Positions 26,973-35,902 of a DNA stretch of 64,000 nucleotides are shown here, piece by piece (the stretch's first letter is position 1; each line of letters opens with the position of its first letter). Both the position numbers and the translations under genes were made by a program. Source of the DNA: CAWBOV01 sp963790525 (GTDB lineage Bacteria > Actinomycetota > Actinomycetes > Mycobacteriales > Jatrophihabitantaceae); contig CAWBOV010000005.1 in the NCBI GenBank assembly GCA_963790525.1, positions 62,001 to 126,000 on the forward strand, in the 5' to 3' direction. The notes beneath the pieces are model-generated. The model saw only the letters and a list, made by a program, of their open reading frames with translations, searched no databases and was not told where the DNA came from.

Positions 26973-29294
26973 GTGCTGAAAGCGGCATCGGACTGGTTGC
27001 GCGCCCACGACCGCGGCTTCGGAGCACTCCGGCGTGCCGCGCGCACCGCAATCATCATGCCGTCGATGTTCGCGCTGGGCTTCAAGGTCCTCGACAACCC
27101 CACGCTGGCGACCTTCGCCGCGTTCGGGTCCTTCGCGCTCCTGCTGCTCGTCGACTTCAACGGACCGATGCGCGACCGGGTGCAGGCGCAGGTGGCTCTC
27201 AGCCTGGTCGGCGCGGTGTTCGTCTGCCTCGGCACGGTGGCCTCGCGGTGGCCGTGGCTCGCTGCCGGGTCGATGGCCGTCATCGGGTTCGGGGTCCTGT
27301 TCTCGGGCGTGGTCAGTTCGGTGCTGGCCGGCGCGACGACGTCACTGCTGCTGGCCTACATCCTGCCGGTGACCCTCGCCGGACCCGTCTCCTCGATCCC
27401 CGATCGGCTCGCCGGATGGGGGCTGGCCTCGGCGGCGTCGATCGTCGCGATCGCGGTGCTCTGGCCGGCGCCGGTGCGTGATCCGCTGCGCGTGCCGGCG
27501 ATCAGCGCCTGCCGAGCGCTGGCGCAGCGGTTGCGTTCGGACGTGGCCACCGTGCTGGGAGAGGATCCCCCGTCCGCGGACGAGCGCACCGAGACGATCG
27601 GACGGGCGGAGCAGGCGGTCGCCACGCTGCACGCAGGGTTCCTGGCCACGCCCTACCGCCCCACCGGGCTGACGACGGCCACCCGCGCGGTCGTGCGGTT
27701 GGTGGACGAGCTGACGTGGCTCAACGCGATCGTCGTGCAGGCCCGGCCCCGGGCGGACGCGAACGCGGTGAACCGCGCCGCCTGCCAGGTCAAACTCGCC
27801 GCAGCCGACGTGCTCGAACGCAGCGCCGACCTCCTCGACACCCCCGGGCTGGAACCGGACAGCATGCACGCCGCGCTGCAGGTGCTCACCGACTCGCTGA
27901 CCGCCACCGAACGCGCAGCCACCGTCGACCTGCCAGTCGGCCGGATCGGAGCGGGCTCCGACGAGGAGGTGACCGAATTCGTCACCTCACTGGATCCGAG
28001 TTTCCGGGCCCAGGAGCTCAGCTTCGCCGTCTCGCTCGTGGCGCGCAGCATCGATCAGACTGCCGCGGCGGAACGCCGGACGTGGGTCGAACGCCTACTC
28101 GGGCGCCAACCCGAGGGGATCTCCGGCGCCCTGACCGCGGCCCAGGAACGCGCGTTCGCCCATGTCGAGCGGCATTCGGTGTGGCTGCACAACAGCGTCC
28201 GCGGGGCGATCGGGTTGGGGCTGGCGGTGCTCGTGGCCGACGAGACCGGCGTGCAGCATTCCTTCTGGGTGGTGCTCGGCACGCTCTCGGTGCTGCGCTC
28301 CAACGCACTGAACACCGGCCAGAACGCGTTGCGGGGCCTGCTGGGGACCATCGCGGGGTTCGTCATCGGCGCCCTGCTGCTGGCCGCGATCGGCACCGAC
28401 AGCACGGTCCTGTGGTTCCTGCTGCCCGTGTCGATCCTGGTTGCCGGCGTCGCCCCGGCCGCGATCTCCTTCGCCGCCGGGCAGGCCGCGTTCACCCTCA
28501 CCCTCGTCATCCTCTTCAACATCATCCAGCCGGCCGGGTGGCGGGTGGGTCTGCTGCGCGTCGAGGACATCGCGCTCGGCAGCGCCGTGAGCCTCGTCGT
28601 CGGTCTGCTGTTCTGGCCGCGCGGAGCGGCTGCCGCGCTGGGGCGAGCGCTCGCCGAGGCCTACTCCGACAGCGCGCGTTATCTCGTGCGCGCCGTGGAG
28701 TTCGGCATGCTGCGCTGCGACGGCGTCTCGGCGCCGGGCCCCGCCCCCGTGGCCGACGCCGCCCGCGCCGCCGCCGCGTCACGGCGCCTCGACGACACCT
28801 TCCGCAGCTACCTGGCCGAACGCGGCGCCAAGCCCGTGCCGCTGGCCGACATGACCAGCCTCGTCACCGGTGTCGCGGGGCTCAGGCTCGCCGCCGACGC
28901 CGTCACCGATCTCTGGCAGCGCGACGACGGCGAGTCGGTCGGGGATCGCGCGGCCGCCCGGCGCGAACTGCTGATCGCCAGCACGACCGTGCGCGCCTGG
29001 TACGACGACCTCGCCGCTAGTTTCCTCGGCACGCACGGCGTGGCCGAGCCGCTCCCCCAGGACACGGTCGCCGACGGTCGGCTCGTCCAGGCCGTGCGCC
29101 ACGACCTCGGGGCCCCCGACGGGCACGCGACGGCGACCGCGGTACGCATGATCTGGACCGGGGATCATCTCGACGCGGCGCGCAGGCTGCAGCACGGGCT
29201 GGTCGGCCCCGCGCGGGCCGCCGCGGCCTCCCGGGCACTCGCCCCGCTCGGCCACGTCCTGCCGTTCCGCCTGCCGGCGGTGGCCCGGCGCTGA
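26973..29294 (+). CDS. FUSC-family membrane protein (aromatic-acid exporter-like)
   Basis: This 773-residue protein starts at GTG 26973 after a strong GAAGGAGG site. It has two blocks of about six membrane spans: residues 25-165, and about 400-560 with the FUSC signature AIGLGLAVLVADETG...HSFWVVLGTLSVLRSNALNTGQNALRG. Long cytoplasmic helical regions alternate with these. FUSC proteins such as AaeB export aromatic acids or similar compounds. The substrate is unknown here. It is followed by a tetranucleotide repeat before the convergent nitrilase gene. Confidence 0.88.
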   Translation: MLKAASDWLRAHDRGFGALRRAARTAIIMPSMFALGFKVLDNPTLATFAAFGSFALLLLVDFNGPMRDRVQAQVALSLVGAVFVCLGTVASRWPWLAAGSMAVIGFGVLFSGVVSSVLAGATTSLLLAYILPVTLAGPVSSIPDRLAGWGLASAASIVAIAVLWPAPVRDPLRVPAISACRALAQRLRSDVATVLGEDPPSADERTETIGRAEQAVATLHAGFLATPYRPTGLTTATRAVVRLVDELTWLNAIVVQARPRADANAVNRAACQVKLAAADVLERSADLLDTPGLEPDSMHAALQVLTDSLTATERAATVDLPVGRIGAGSDEEVTEFVTSLDPSFRAQELSFAVSLVARSIDQTAAAERRTWVERLLGRQPEGISGALTAAQERAFAHVERHSVWLHNSVRGAIGLGLAVLVADETGVQHSFWVVLGTLSVLRSNALNTGQNALRGLLGTIAGFVIGALLLAAIGTDSTVLWFLLPVSILVAGVAPAAISFAAGQAAFTLTLVILFNIIQPAGWRVGLLRVEDIALGSAVSLVVGLLFWPRGAAAALGRALAEAYSDSARYLVRAVEFGMLRCDGVSAPGPAPVADAARAAAASRRLDDTFRSYLAERGAKPVPLADMTSLVTGVAGLRLAADAVTDLWQRDDGESVGDRAAARRELLIASTTVRAWYDDLAASFLGTHGVAEPLPQDTVADGRLVQAVRHDLGAPDGHATATAVRMIWTGDHLDAARRLQHGLVGPARAAAASRALAPLGHVLPFRLPAVARR

Positions 29295-29309
29295 GCCCGG
29301 GCCCGGTGA

Positions 29310-29379
29310 GGTCGGTCGGTGGGTAGGTGGGTAGGTGGGTGGGTCGGTCGGTCGGTCGGTCGGTCGGTCGGTCGGTCGG
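29310..29379. repeat. Tetranucleotide microsatellite (GTCG)n
   Basis: Nine perfect GTCG units run from 29343 to 29378. They are preceded by degenerate GGTC/GGTG/GTAG units back to 29310. The tract lies between the FUSC stop and the nitrilase stop and ends immediately beside the latter (TAG at 29380-29382 on the minus strand), so slippage would not disturb either coding frame. Confidence 0.9.
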
Positions 29380-30237
29380 CTACAGGGTCGACGGGGTCGG
29401 GTACAGCTCCTGGCGCCGGTCGGCGAGGACGTCGTTGCGCGGCGAGACGTGCTTGTCCCGCGCCCGGGCGAGCTCGAGGTCGACGGTGACCAGACCGGAC
29501 TCGTCCGGCACGCCGACGACCCAGCCCTCGGGATCCATGACCGCGGTGCCCTGCGTCCACTCCTGGCCCCGCTCGGTGCCTGCGCGGTCGCACACTGCGA
29601 TGAACACGCGGTTGACGCGGGCGGCTGCCATGGCGATCACGTTCTCGGCGGACCGCTCGCCGGCCGGGCGCGGGAAGAACGGCCAGTTGACCGGGACCAC
29701 GATCAGGTCCGCCCCGTCGACGGCGAGCAGCCGCGGCATCTCCGGGAACTCCAGGTCGTAACAGATCATCAGCCCGAGCCGCCCCACCGCGGTGTCGATC
29801 ACCGGGGGGCGCTCGGAACCCGGGGTGAAGTACAGCTTCTCGGCATCCCACAGGTGCGTCTTGCGGTAGACGCACACCACACCGTCCGCGGTGACCACGG
29901 CTGCGCTGTTGTACAGCAGGCCGTCGTCCCCGACTTCGGCGAATCCGAACACCGCCACGGCCGACGTGCCGCGCAGGGCTGCCGCGCACCGGGTGAACAC
30001 GGCGTGGTCGGGAGTGATCGCCACCGACAGCCCCTCCTCGAGCGAGGCGAAGACGTATCCGGAGGTGGCGAGTTCGGGAAGGACGATGACGTCGGTTCCG
30101 GCGGCGACTGCGCGACTCACCTCAGCGACGATCGCGGCGCAGTTCGCGTCCAGGTCCAGGAGGGTGGGTGCCAGTTGCAGGCAGCTCACCCGCGTGAGGG
30201 CCGTCGGCGTGGTCGGATCCACCTGCTCCGTGGTCAT
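29380..30237 (-). CDS. Carbon-nitrogen hydrolase (nitrilase superfamily)
   Basis: This 285-residue amidase/nitrilase-fold enzyme has the catalytic triad Glu in LPELATSGY, Lys in YRKTHLW and Cys in MICYDLEFPE. It probably hydrolyses an amide or carbamoyl compound and is closest in style to the amidase/beta-ureidopropionase branches, though the substrate cannot be assigned. The C-terminal HVSPRNDVLADRRQELY is typical. It starts at ATG 30237, just upstream of a 55-bp tandem-repeat array. Confidence 0.9.
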   Translation of the reverse strand: MTTEQVDPTTPTALTRVSCLQLAPTLLDLDANCAAIVAEVSRAVAAGTDVIVLPELATSGYVFASLEEGLSVAITPDHAVFTRCAAALRGTSAVAVFGFAEVGDDGLLYNSAAVVTADGVVCVYRKTHLWDAEKLYFTPGSERPPVIDTAVGRLGLMICYDLEFPEMPRLLAVDGADLIVVPVNWPFFPRPAGERSAENVIAMAAARVNRVFIAVCDRAGTERGQEWTQGTAVMDPEGWVVGVPDESGLVTVDLELARARDKHVSPRNDVLADRRQELYPTPSTL

Positions 30238-30265
30238 CCCGCGAGGCTACGTCGTCGGCGGTCCG

Positions 30266-30514
30266 ACTTCGGCGAGCAGCGCGGGTGTTCGGACTCCGGC
30301 GAGCAGCACGGGGTGGTCAGACTTCGGCGAGCAGCGCGGGTGTTCGGACTCCGGCGAGCAGCACGGGGTGGTCAGACTTCGGCGAGCAGCGCTGGTGTTC
30401 GGACTCCGGCGAGCAGCACGGGGTGGTCAGACTTCGGCGAGCAGCGCTGGTGTTCGGACTCCGGCGAGCAGCACCGGGTGGTCCGGGTCCGGCCCGCAGC
30501 GCGGGGCACGGCGG
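30266..30514. repeat. 55-bp tandem repeat array copying the 3' end of the adjacent gene
   Basis: Four 55-bp units start at 30266, 30321, 30376 and 30431, and a degenerate partial unit runs to 30514. Each consists of a 27- and a 28-bp half sharing CGGCGAGCAGC. Read on the minus strand, each unit holds the codons for L-L-A-(G/E)-V, and one half ends in TGA, the same end as the GH26-like gene at 30515. The array therefore looks like repeated duplication of that gene's terminal codons. It is not CRISPR: units abut and there are no unique spacers. Confidence 0.9.
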
Positions 30515-32437
30515 TCAGACTCCGGCGAGCAGCACGCTCCACGTCAGGGAGTGGCCGGCGGCGGGGCTCACCGTCGCTTGCTGCCCGCCGGCCACCGCGG
30601 GCGCCAGGTCCGCGGAGGCCGACGTGATGCGCCCGCCGCCGGTGCCGGACTCGGAGCTGCGCACGATCAGGCCGGGCGTCGGTGTCACGGTCGTCTCGAC
30701 CGAGGACCGCGCGGACCAGTAGGACAGCAGCCATTGGCCGGCGCTCGGCGCCACGGTTGCCGGCGCCACGACGGTGGCCGAGGTGGCGTCGCTGGTTGCA
30801 CCGACCGCGGATGCGATCGGCCCGGACGCGTTGGTGCCCGAGTAGGCGAGCAGCTCGACCGAACCCTTGTTGGTGCCGCCGAATCCGACGGCGACGGCCG
30901 ACCCTGCGTCAGCGGCGGTGGCCACCCGCTGCCAGATCGAACTCGTCATCGTCGCCGAGGAGCGGGTCCCCACGAGCGCCCATCCGGACGGAGCGGTGAG
31001 CGGGGCTACCGTCGCGCTCGTGGCGATCAGGACGAGGCCGTTTCCGGCGGTGACGCCCGCTGGGACGCGCACCGTCTCGGTCGAGGAGTTGGCGGTCGTC
31101 GAGGCGGATCCGATGAACGCGATCGGCACCGAATTCGGATCGGTCACCGTCACCTGACGCGATGCGGACGAGGATGCGCCGGACGTGTCGGTGACCGTGA
31201 GCGTGATCGGGAAGATGCCACCGCTGGCGTAGGCGTGGCTGGCCGTCGCGCCGGTGGCTGTGGCGCCGTCACCGAAGGTCCACCCGTACGTGAGGGCGCT
31301 GGAGCCGGTGGACGTAGACCCGTCCACCGTGCAGGACAACCCCGTGCAGGTGACGGAGAACGACGCCACGGGCGGCGGTGGGCTGATGCTGACGGACCCC
31401 TGGTAGAACGGATCCTGAGCCAGTGTCTGGAACGCGGCGAGGGCGGAATCGCTGGTGTCGATGTGCCAGTCGCACGCCGTGCCCAGTCTGGTCTGGTTGA
31501 AGTACGAGATACCCACGACCTGCGAGTACGCGGGCTTCTTGAACAGTGCCTCGGCATCCAGCAGCCACTGCGCCTTCGCGCCGGGAACGGTGGTGGACTC
31601 GATGGTGCCGAATTCGGTCAGCCAGAGCGGAATCGTCGGGTGCTGCGACCCGAACTTCATGAACCCGGTGGTCACCGTCGCCAGACTCTTCCAGGAATTG
31701 TTCGGGTAGCGGCAGTTCGCCTCGTTGTACGCGTCACTGGCGATGCCGTCGACGTACGCGTCGCCCGGGTACCAGTCCCATCCGTAACGCCGGTCGGTCG
31801 AGGGAACGGTGAACGCGTAGGCCGTCATGATCCACATGAACCTGACGTTGGTCGCGCCCTCTGCCACGAACACGTCATGGACCTTGCGCCACGCGGCGAT
31901 GAATGAGGCAGGCGTTCCGAGGTCGTTGTTCGTCGCGGCTTCGGGCTCGTGGTTGTAGGTGAAATACACCGGGTAGCCGAAATTGCGCATCCGGTCGGCC
32001 CACGACTTGATCTGCGAGTACAGCGTCGACCCCGGGGCGGCGGCTGCTACCGAAGCCCAGGGGACTGCCGTGCCGTTGGTGAGGCGCGATTTCACCGACA
32101 CCATCGGGACGGTGCCGCGGGCCCCGAGCCACTGCTCGTAGCTCGTCGGGAATGCGTCGTTCCAGTAGAGGAAATCCCTGGTGAACGCGACCTTGTGGCC
32201 GATCTGCGCCTCGATGTCGGTGACGGCCGTCTGGTCCGTCTCGCCCGCGCCGGGACGGGCGTCCACGCCCAGCGCGATCGTGCGAGAGGTGGTGTCCGCC
32301 GGCGTCACCTGAGCCGTGACCCGGGCTGAATGGTCTGCGGCCGACGCCGAGTCAGGGACGGCGACCGCGATGAGCGCGGCCGCGGAGATCGTCACGAGCG
32401 AAACGCCGATCACACGCCGGAACATGGTGATGTGCAA
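30515..32437 (-). CDS. Secreted GH26-like glycosidase with PKD domain
   Basis: The product has an N-terminal signal peptide (FRRVIGVSLVTISAAALIAVAV, cleavage near ASAAD). A GH26-like TIM-barrel follows (about residues 50-300) with candidate acid Glu in YFTYNHEPE and nucleophile Glu in LWLTEFGTIE. After a PPPP linker comes a PKD domain (YGWTFGDGATATG...ITLTVTD), then a C-terminal beta-sandwich of about 190 residues ending LTWSVLLAGV. It would act outside the cell on a beta-mannan-like or other polysaccharide. TTG 32437 is chosen because GGGGGGAG lies six bases upstream. ATG 32425 is the alternative. Confidence 0.8.
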   Translation of the reverse strand: MHITMFRRVIGVSLVTISAAALIAVAVPDSASAADHSARVTAQVTPADTTSRTIALGVDARPGAGETDQTAVTDIEAQIGHKVAFTRDFLYWNDAFPTSYEQWLGARGTVPMVSVKSRLTNGTAVPWASVAAAAPGSTLYSQIKSWADRMRNFGYPVYFTYNHEPEAATNNDLGTPASFIAAWRKVHDVFVAEGATNVRFMWIMTAYAFTVPSTDRRYGWDWYPGDAYVDGIASDAYNEANCRYPNNSWKSLATVTTGFMKFGSQHPTIPLWLTEFGTIESTTVPGAKAQWLLDAEALFKKPAYSQVVGISYFNQTRLGTACDWHIDTSDSALAAFQTLAQDPFYQGSVSISPPPPVASFSVTCTGLSCTVDGSTSTGSSALTYGWTFGDGATATGATASHAYASGGIFPITLTVTDTSGASSSASRQVTVTDPNSVPIAFIGSASTTANSSTETVRVPAGVTAGNGLVLIATSATVAPLTAPSGWALVGTRSSATMTSSIWQRVATAADAGSAVAVGFGGTNKGSVELLAYSGTNASGPIASAVGATSDATSATVVAPATVAPSAGQWLLSYWSARSSVETTVTPTPGLIVRSSESGTGGGRITSASADLAPAVAGGQQATVSPAAGHSLTWSVLLAGV

Positions 32438-32573
32438 TGCCGTCTCCCCCCGACATCCCCGACAGAGCCGGGATCGCATCAACCTAATCGTCGGCGTACA
32501 GGGCCTCTACATCAGATCGCAATCAATCACGAATCGTTATCCGACGTGCCCGAACGGTTACACGCGAGAGTCC

Positions 32574-32990
32574 TCAGCCCTTGGGAGCGAACACCTCGAG
32601 CGCGATGTTGTCGGGGTCGCGGAATTCCAGAATGTAACCCGCCCCGATGTCCTTGATGCCCTCGTGGGCAATTCCGAGGGAATCAAGAACGTCTTGCGCG
32701 GCGACGATGTCGCCGTGACCGCCGACGGCGAAGCTCACATGATCCAGACCGGTTCGGTTCTCGCTGAACTCGTCGTCGGCTACCGGTCGCAGGCCGAGCA
32801 GGGAGTCACCGAGCTTGTAGATGACTCCTCCGAAGAGGAACGCGAGCTGGTCACGAGTCGCCTCGTCGGCGCCGGCCGGGACCTCGTAGACAACCGGCAG
32901 GCCGAAGACGGAGTCGTAGAACGCCCGCGAGGCGTCGATGTCGGTGACAGTGAGGCGGACGTGGGCATAGGCGGACGGTGCGATCGGCAT
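32574..32990 (-). CDS. Glyoxalase/VOC-superfamily protein
   Basis: This 138-residue vicinal-oxygen-chelate protein from ATG 32990 has paired beta-alpha-beta units. HVRLTVTDIDASRAFYDSVFG carries the first metal His, LDHVSFAV the second, and DPDNIALEVFAPKG the terminal Glu. Such proteins are lyases, isomerases or dioxygenases, or bind antibiotics. The substrate is unknown. It diverges from the GH15 gene. Confidence 0.88.
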   Translation of the reverse strand: MPIAPSAYAHVRLTVTDIDASRAFYDSVFGLPVVYEVPAGADEATRDQLAFLFGGVIYKLGDSLLGLRPVADDEFSENRTGLDHVSFAVGGHGDIVAAQDVLDSLGIAHEGIKDIGAGYILEFRDPDNIALEVFAPKG

Positions 32991-33065
32991 GGGGTCGATG
33001 CTGCCATCGGACGCTTGATCGCGCTGGGCGAGCGCGACCCAGGCGGCGGTGGCAAGGTTGGGCCG

Positions 33066-34850
33066 GTGCCGCAACCCTCCACAGACCGCGCGATTTCCGA
33101 CTATGCCCTGATCGGCGACCTGCAGACGGCGGGGCTGGTGCATCGCGACGGTTCGCTGGACTGGCTGTGCCTGCCGGAGTTCGACTCACCGGCCTGCTTC
33201 GCCGCCCTGCTCGGTGACGAGGGCAACGGGCACTGGCGTATCGCCCCGGATGGTGTCGATGTGGCCTCCGAGCGGCGGTATCGCGGCGACTCGATGATCC
33301 TGGAATCGGAGTGGGCCACCGAGTCGGGGCGAGTTCGCGTCATCGACCTCATGCCGCCCCGCGGCGGCGCTCCTCAGGTCGTGCGGATCGTCGAGGGTCT
33401 CGAAGGCACGGTCGAGATGGTCAGCACGGTGCGCTTCCGTTTCGACTACGGCCACGTCGTGCCGTGGTTACGTCACCCGGACGGCCTCGTCGTCGCCGTC
33501 GCGGGGCCTGACGCGGTGTGGTTGCGTACGCCGGCCGAGCTCATCAGCGAGGACTACGCCACTGTCGCGCGATTCACCGTCTCCCGCGGCGACCGCGTGC
33601 CGTTCGTCCTGACCTGGGCACCGTCGCACGTCGATGCACCTGAGCGGGCCGACGCGGAGCAGTCGCTGGCCGAGACGGAGGGGTTCTGGCAGTCGTGGAT
33701 GAACAACGGCAGCTACGACGGCCCGCATGCGGTTGAGGTGCGTAGATCTCTGCTCGTGCTCAAGACACTGACGCACAACCCGACCGGTGGCATCATCGCG
33801 GCGCCGACCACGTCACTGCCCGAGCGGATCGGCGGCGACCGCAACTGGGACTACCGGTTCTGCTGGCTCCGCGACGCCACGTTCAGCCTGCAGGCCCTGC
33901 TGGGCTGCGGGTACCTCGATGAAGCGGCGGCGTGGCGGCATTGGCTGCTGCGGGCTCTGGCCGGCGATCCGGGTGAACTCCAGCCGATGTACACCCTGAC
34001 CGGCGCCCGACGCATGCAGGAGTGGGAGGTGCCGTGGCTGTCCGGGTTCGCCGGCTCCGCGCCCGTGCGTGTCGGCAATGGCGCCGCGGGGCAGCGTCAG
34101 CTGGACGTGTGGGGTGAGGTGCTCGGCGGTCTCGATCTGGCGCGCGCGCACGGGATCCGCGACGGTGACCCGACCTGGCGCATGCAGGTCGCGACGCTCG
34201 ATCACCTGGCCGGTGTGTGGCGCGAGCCGGACGAAGGCCTGTGGGAGCGGCGCGGCGCGCCCCAGCATTACGTCCACTCCAAGGTGCTGGCCTGGGTCGC
34301 GTTCGACCGCATGGCACGTGCCGTCGACAAGACGGGCCGCGACGGTGACGCGGTCGGCTGGCGACGGATCGCCGACGAGATCCACGCCGAGGTCTGCGAC
34401 CGAGGTTTCGATTCCGCGCGCAACACGTTCACCCAGTACTACGGCTCCGACGAGCTCGACGCCGCGACGCTGCTCTTGCCGAAGGTCGGATTCCTGCCCG
34501 GTGACGATCCACGCATCGTCGGCACGATCGACGCCGTCCACGAGGAGCTGAGTCGCGACGGCCTGGTGCGCCGGTACAGCACGGAGTCTGTCGACGACGG
34601 AGTGGGCGGCAACGAGGGGACGTTCCTGGCGTGCTCGTTCTGGCTGGTCGAAGCGCTGGTCTCCGCCGGCCGGACCGAGTCGGCGGAGACCCTCTTCGAG
34701 CGACTGCTCGCGGTGGCCAACGATGTCGGGCTGCTGGCCGAGCAGTACGACCCGGACGCTGATCAACTGCTGGGCAATTTCCCGCAGGCGTACAGCCATG
34801 TCGGGCTGATCAACGCCGCGCTGGCGCTGTACGCCGCTCGCTCAGACTGA
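33066..34850 (+). CDS. GH15 family glycosidase (trehalase/glucoamylase-like)
   Basis: This 594-residue enzyme from GTG 33066 has an N-terminal beta-sandwich (ISDYALIGDLQTAGLV, GSLDWLCLPEFDSPACF). It continues with the (alpha/alpha)6 catalytic barrel containing GGDRNWDYRFCWLRDATFSLQ, an EGLWE acid region and NEGTFLACSFWLVEAL with the likely catalytic base. This architecture matches actinobacterial GH15 trehalases. It is cytoplasmic, with no signal peptide. Trehalose is the probable substrate. Confidence 0.88.
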   Translation: MPQPSTDRAISDYALIGDLQTAGLVHRDGSLDWLCLPEFDSPACFAALLGDEGNGHWRIAPDGVDVASERRYRGDSMILESEWATESGRVRVIDLMPPRGGAPQVVRIVEGLEGTVEMVSTVRFRFDYGHVVPWLRHPDGLVVAVAGPDAVWLRTPAELISEDYATVARFTVSRGDRVPFVLTWAPSHVDAPERADAEQSLAETEGFWQSWMNNGSYDGPHAVEVRRSLLVLKTLTHNPTGGIIAAPTTSLPERIGGDRNWDYRFCWLRDATFSLQALLGCGYLDEAAAWRHWLLRALAGDPGELQPMYTLTGARRMQEWEVPWLSGFAGSAPVRVGNGAAGQRQLDVWGEVLGGLDLARAHGIRDGDPTWRMQVATLDHLAGVWREPDEGLWERRGAPQHYVHSKVLAWVAFDRMARAVDKTGRDGDAVGWRRIADEIHAEVCDRGFDSARNTFTQYYGSDELDAATLLLPKVGFLPGDDPRIVGTIDAVHEELSRDGLVRRYSTESVDDGVGGNEGTFLACSFWLVEALVSAGRTESAETLFERLLAVANDVGLLAEQYDPDADQLLGNFPQAYSHVGLINAALALYAARSD

Positions 34851-34871
34851 GGCGAACGCTTCGCGTCCGGC

Positions 34872-34903
34872 CCCCCGAGCCGCCAGCGTCACGGCGTCGG
34901 GGG
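34872..34903. terminator. Bidirectional hairpin between the GH15 gene and a membrane protein gene
   Basis: CCCCCGA at 34872-34878 pairs with TCGGGGG at 34897-34903. Inside, GCCG/CGGC extends the stem with one bulged base. It lies 21 bp after the GH15 stop and 12 bp before the convergent stop at 34916, so it can serve both strands. Confidence 0.65.
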
Positions 34904-34915
34904 AAGCGGGCTTCG

Positions 34916-35611
34916 CTACTCGCGACGGCCCTCAGGAGCTGACTCGAGCGTCTCAGGCGTCGCGGAATAGGAGTTGTCGCGCTCGCGCTGCTCCTCGGCC
35001 TCGCGCTCGGCCCGCGCCTTGTCTGCTGCGGCTCGTTCCTCATCGGCACGGCGTTCGTCCTCGGCACGTTGCTTGGCGAGAAGAGCTTCACGCTCCTGCT
35101 GCTCCTCGCGGCGCCGCGCTGCCCTGAGGTCACGCACGCCGACGACCGACAGGCGTCCGAGCGCGAAGGACGCCAGGAACACGATCACGGCGCCCAGACC
35201 GTAGAAGTAGCCGATCTCGGCCAGAGCCCGCCCGCTGTCGGTCGTGCTCAATGGCTGACCCACATCACCGATCCGCCACGACGGGGCGAGCAGTTGGCCC
35301 ACGACGAACCACGCTCCGGCGAGGGCCGCGAGCCAGCCGCCGAGGCTCCCGCTCACGCGGTTCATGCTGGTCAGCAGCAACAGACCGCCGAGCACCGTGA
35401 CGCCGCCGGGGAGAACCTCGAGCCAGAAACGGGCAGTCGACCACACCCAGGTCCGGTCGGTGCCGATGCTGTAACTGAAGGACGGACCGAAGAACGGCAC
35501 GAGAGCGCCCCACAGCCCTGCCAGCACGAGCAGCAGACCGCTGACGGCACCGCGCGTTCGCGGAACCTGAAGGGTGCGGGTGTGATCCAAATGTTGATCT
35601 GATGTGCTCAT
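34916..35611 (-). CDS. Four-span membrane protein with charged coiled-coil tail
   Basis: This 231-residue protein has four hydrophobic segments at about residues 22-45, 63-85, 90-115 and 135-160. A long C-terminal helix follows, rich in Arg, Glu, Ala and Gln (AARRREEQQEREALLAKQRAEDERR), with coiled-coil character. ATG 35611 has a GAGGA site upstream. I do not recognise a family with known function. The layout suggests a membrane-anchored scaffold, which is inference. The 291-bp upstream region is relatively AT-rich and probably holds promoters for this gene and for the divergent DMT gene. Confidence 0.7.
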   Translation of the reverse strand: MSTSDQHLDHTRTLQVPRTRGAVSGLLLVLAGLWGALVPFFGPSFSYSIGTDRTWVWSTARFWLEVLPGGVTVLGGLLLLTSMNRVSGSLGGWLAALAGAWFVVGQLLAPSWRIGDVGQPLSTTDSGRALAEIGYFYGLGAVIVFLASFALGRLSVVGVRDLRAARRREEQQEREALLAKQRAEDERRADEERAAADKARAEREAEEQRERDNSYSATPETLESAPEGRRE

Positions 35612-35902
35612 TGTCGATTCCTCACATGATCTCCACGGGGGAGAGTTCGGAGAATGTCGGCGTGAGACACGAGCAAGCCCTGGGGCTGGACTCGCATCGG
35701 TCCGACCGGGCAGCGCCACACGACTTTGTTTACGTGGACGGCGTCTGTGAATCACCTTAGCCCACGATCGGCGTTCCATTTGTCCCATTGAGGGCGCATC
35801 GCCGGGCAGGTACAGCCGTGATAAATCGCCATCCTGGCAGCCTGGGAGGGTTCGGCGCGTTAAGTTGCATGAAGGTAACGAAGCACGGAAGGGCACACGG
35901 TC

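Noticed and set aside
30266..30514. CRISPR array
   Set aside because: The repeats are contiguous 55-bp units without unique spacers and no cas genes are present.
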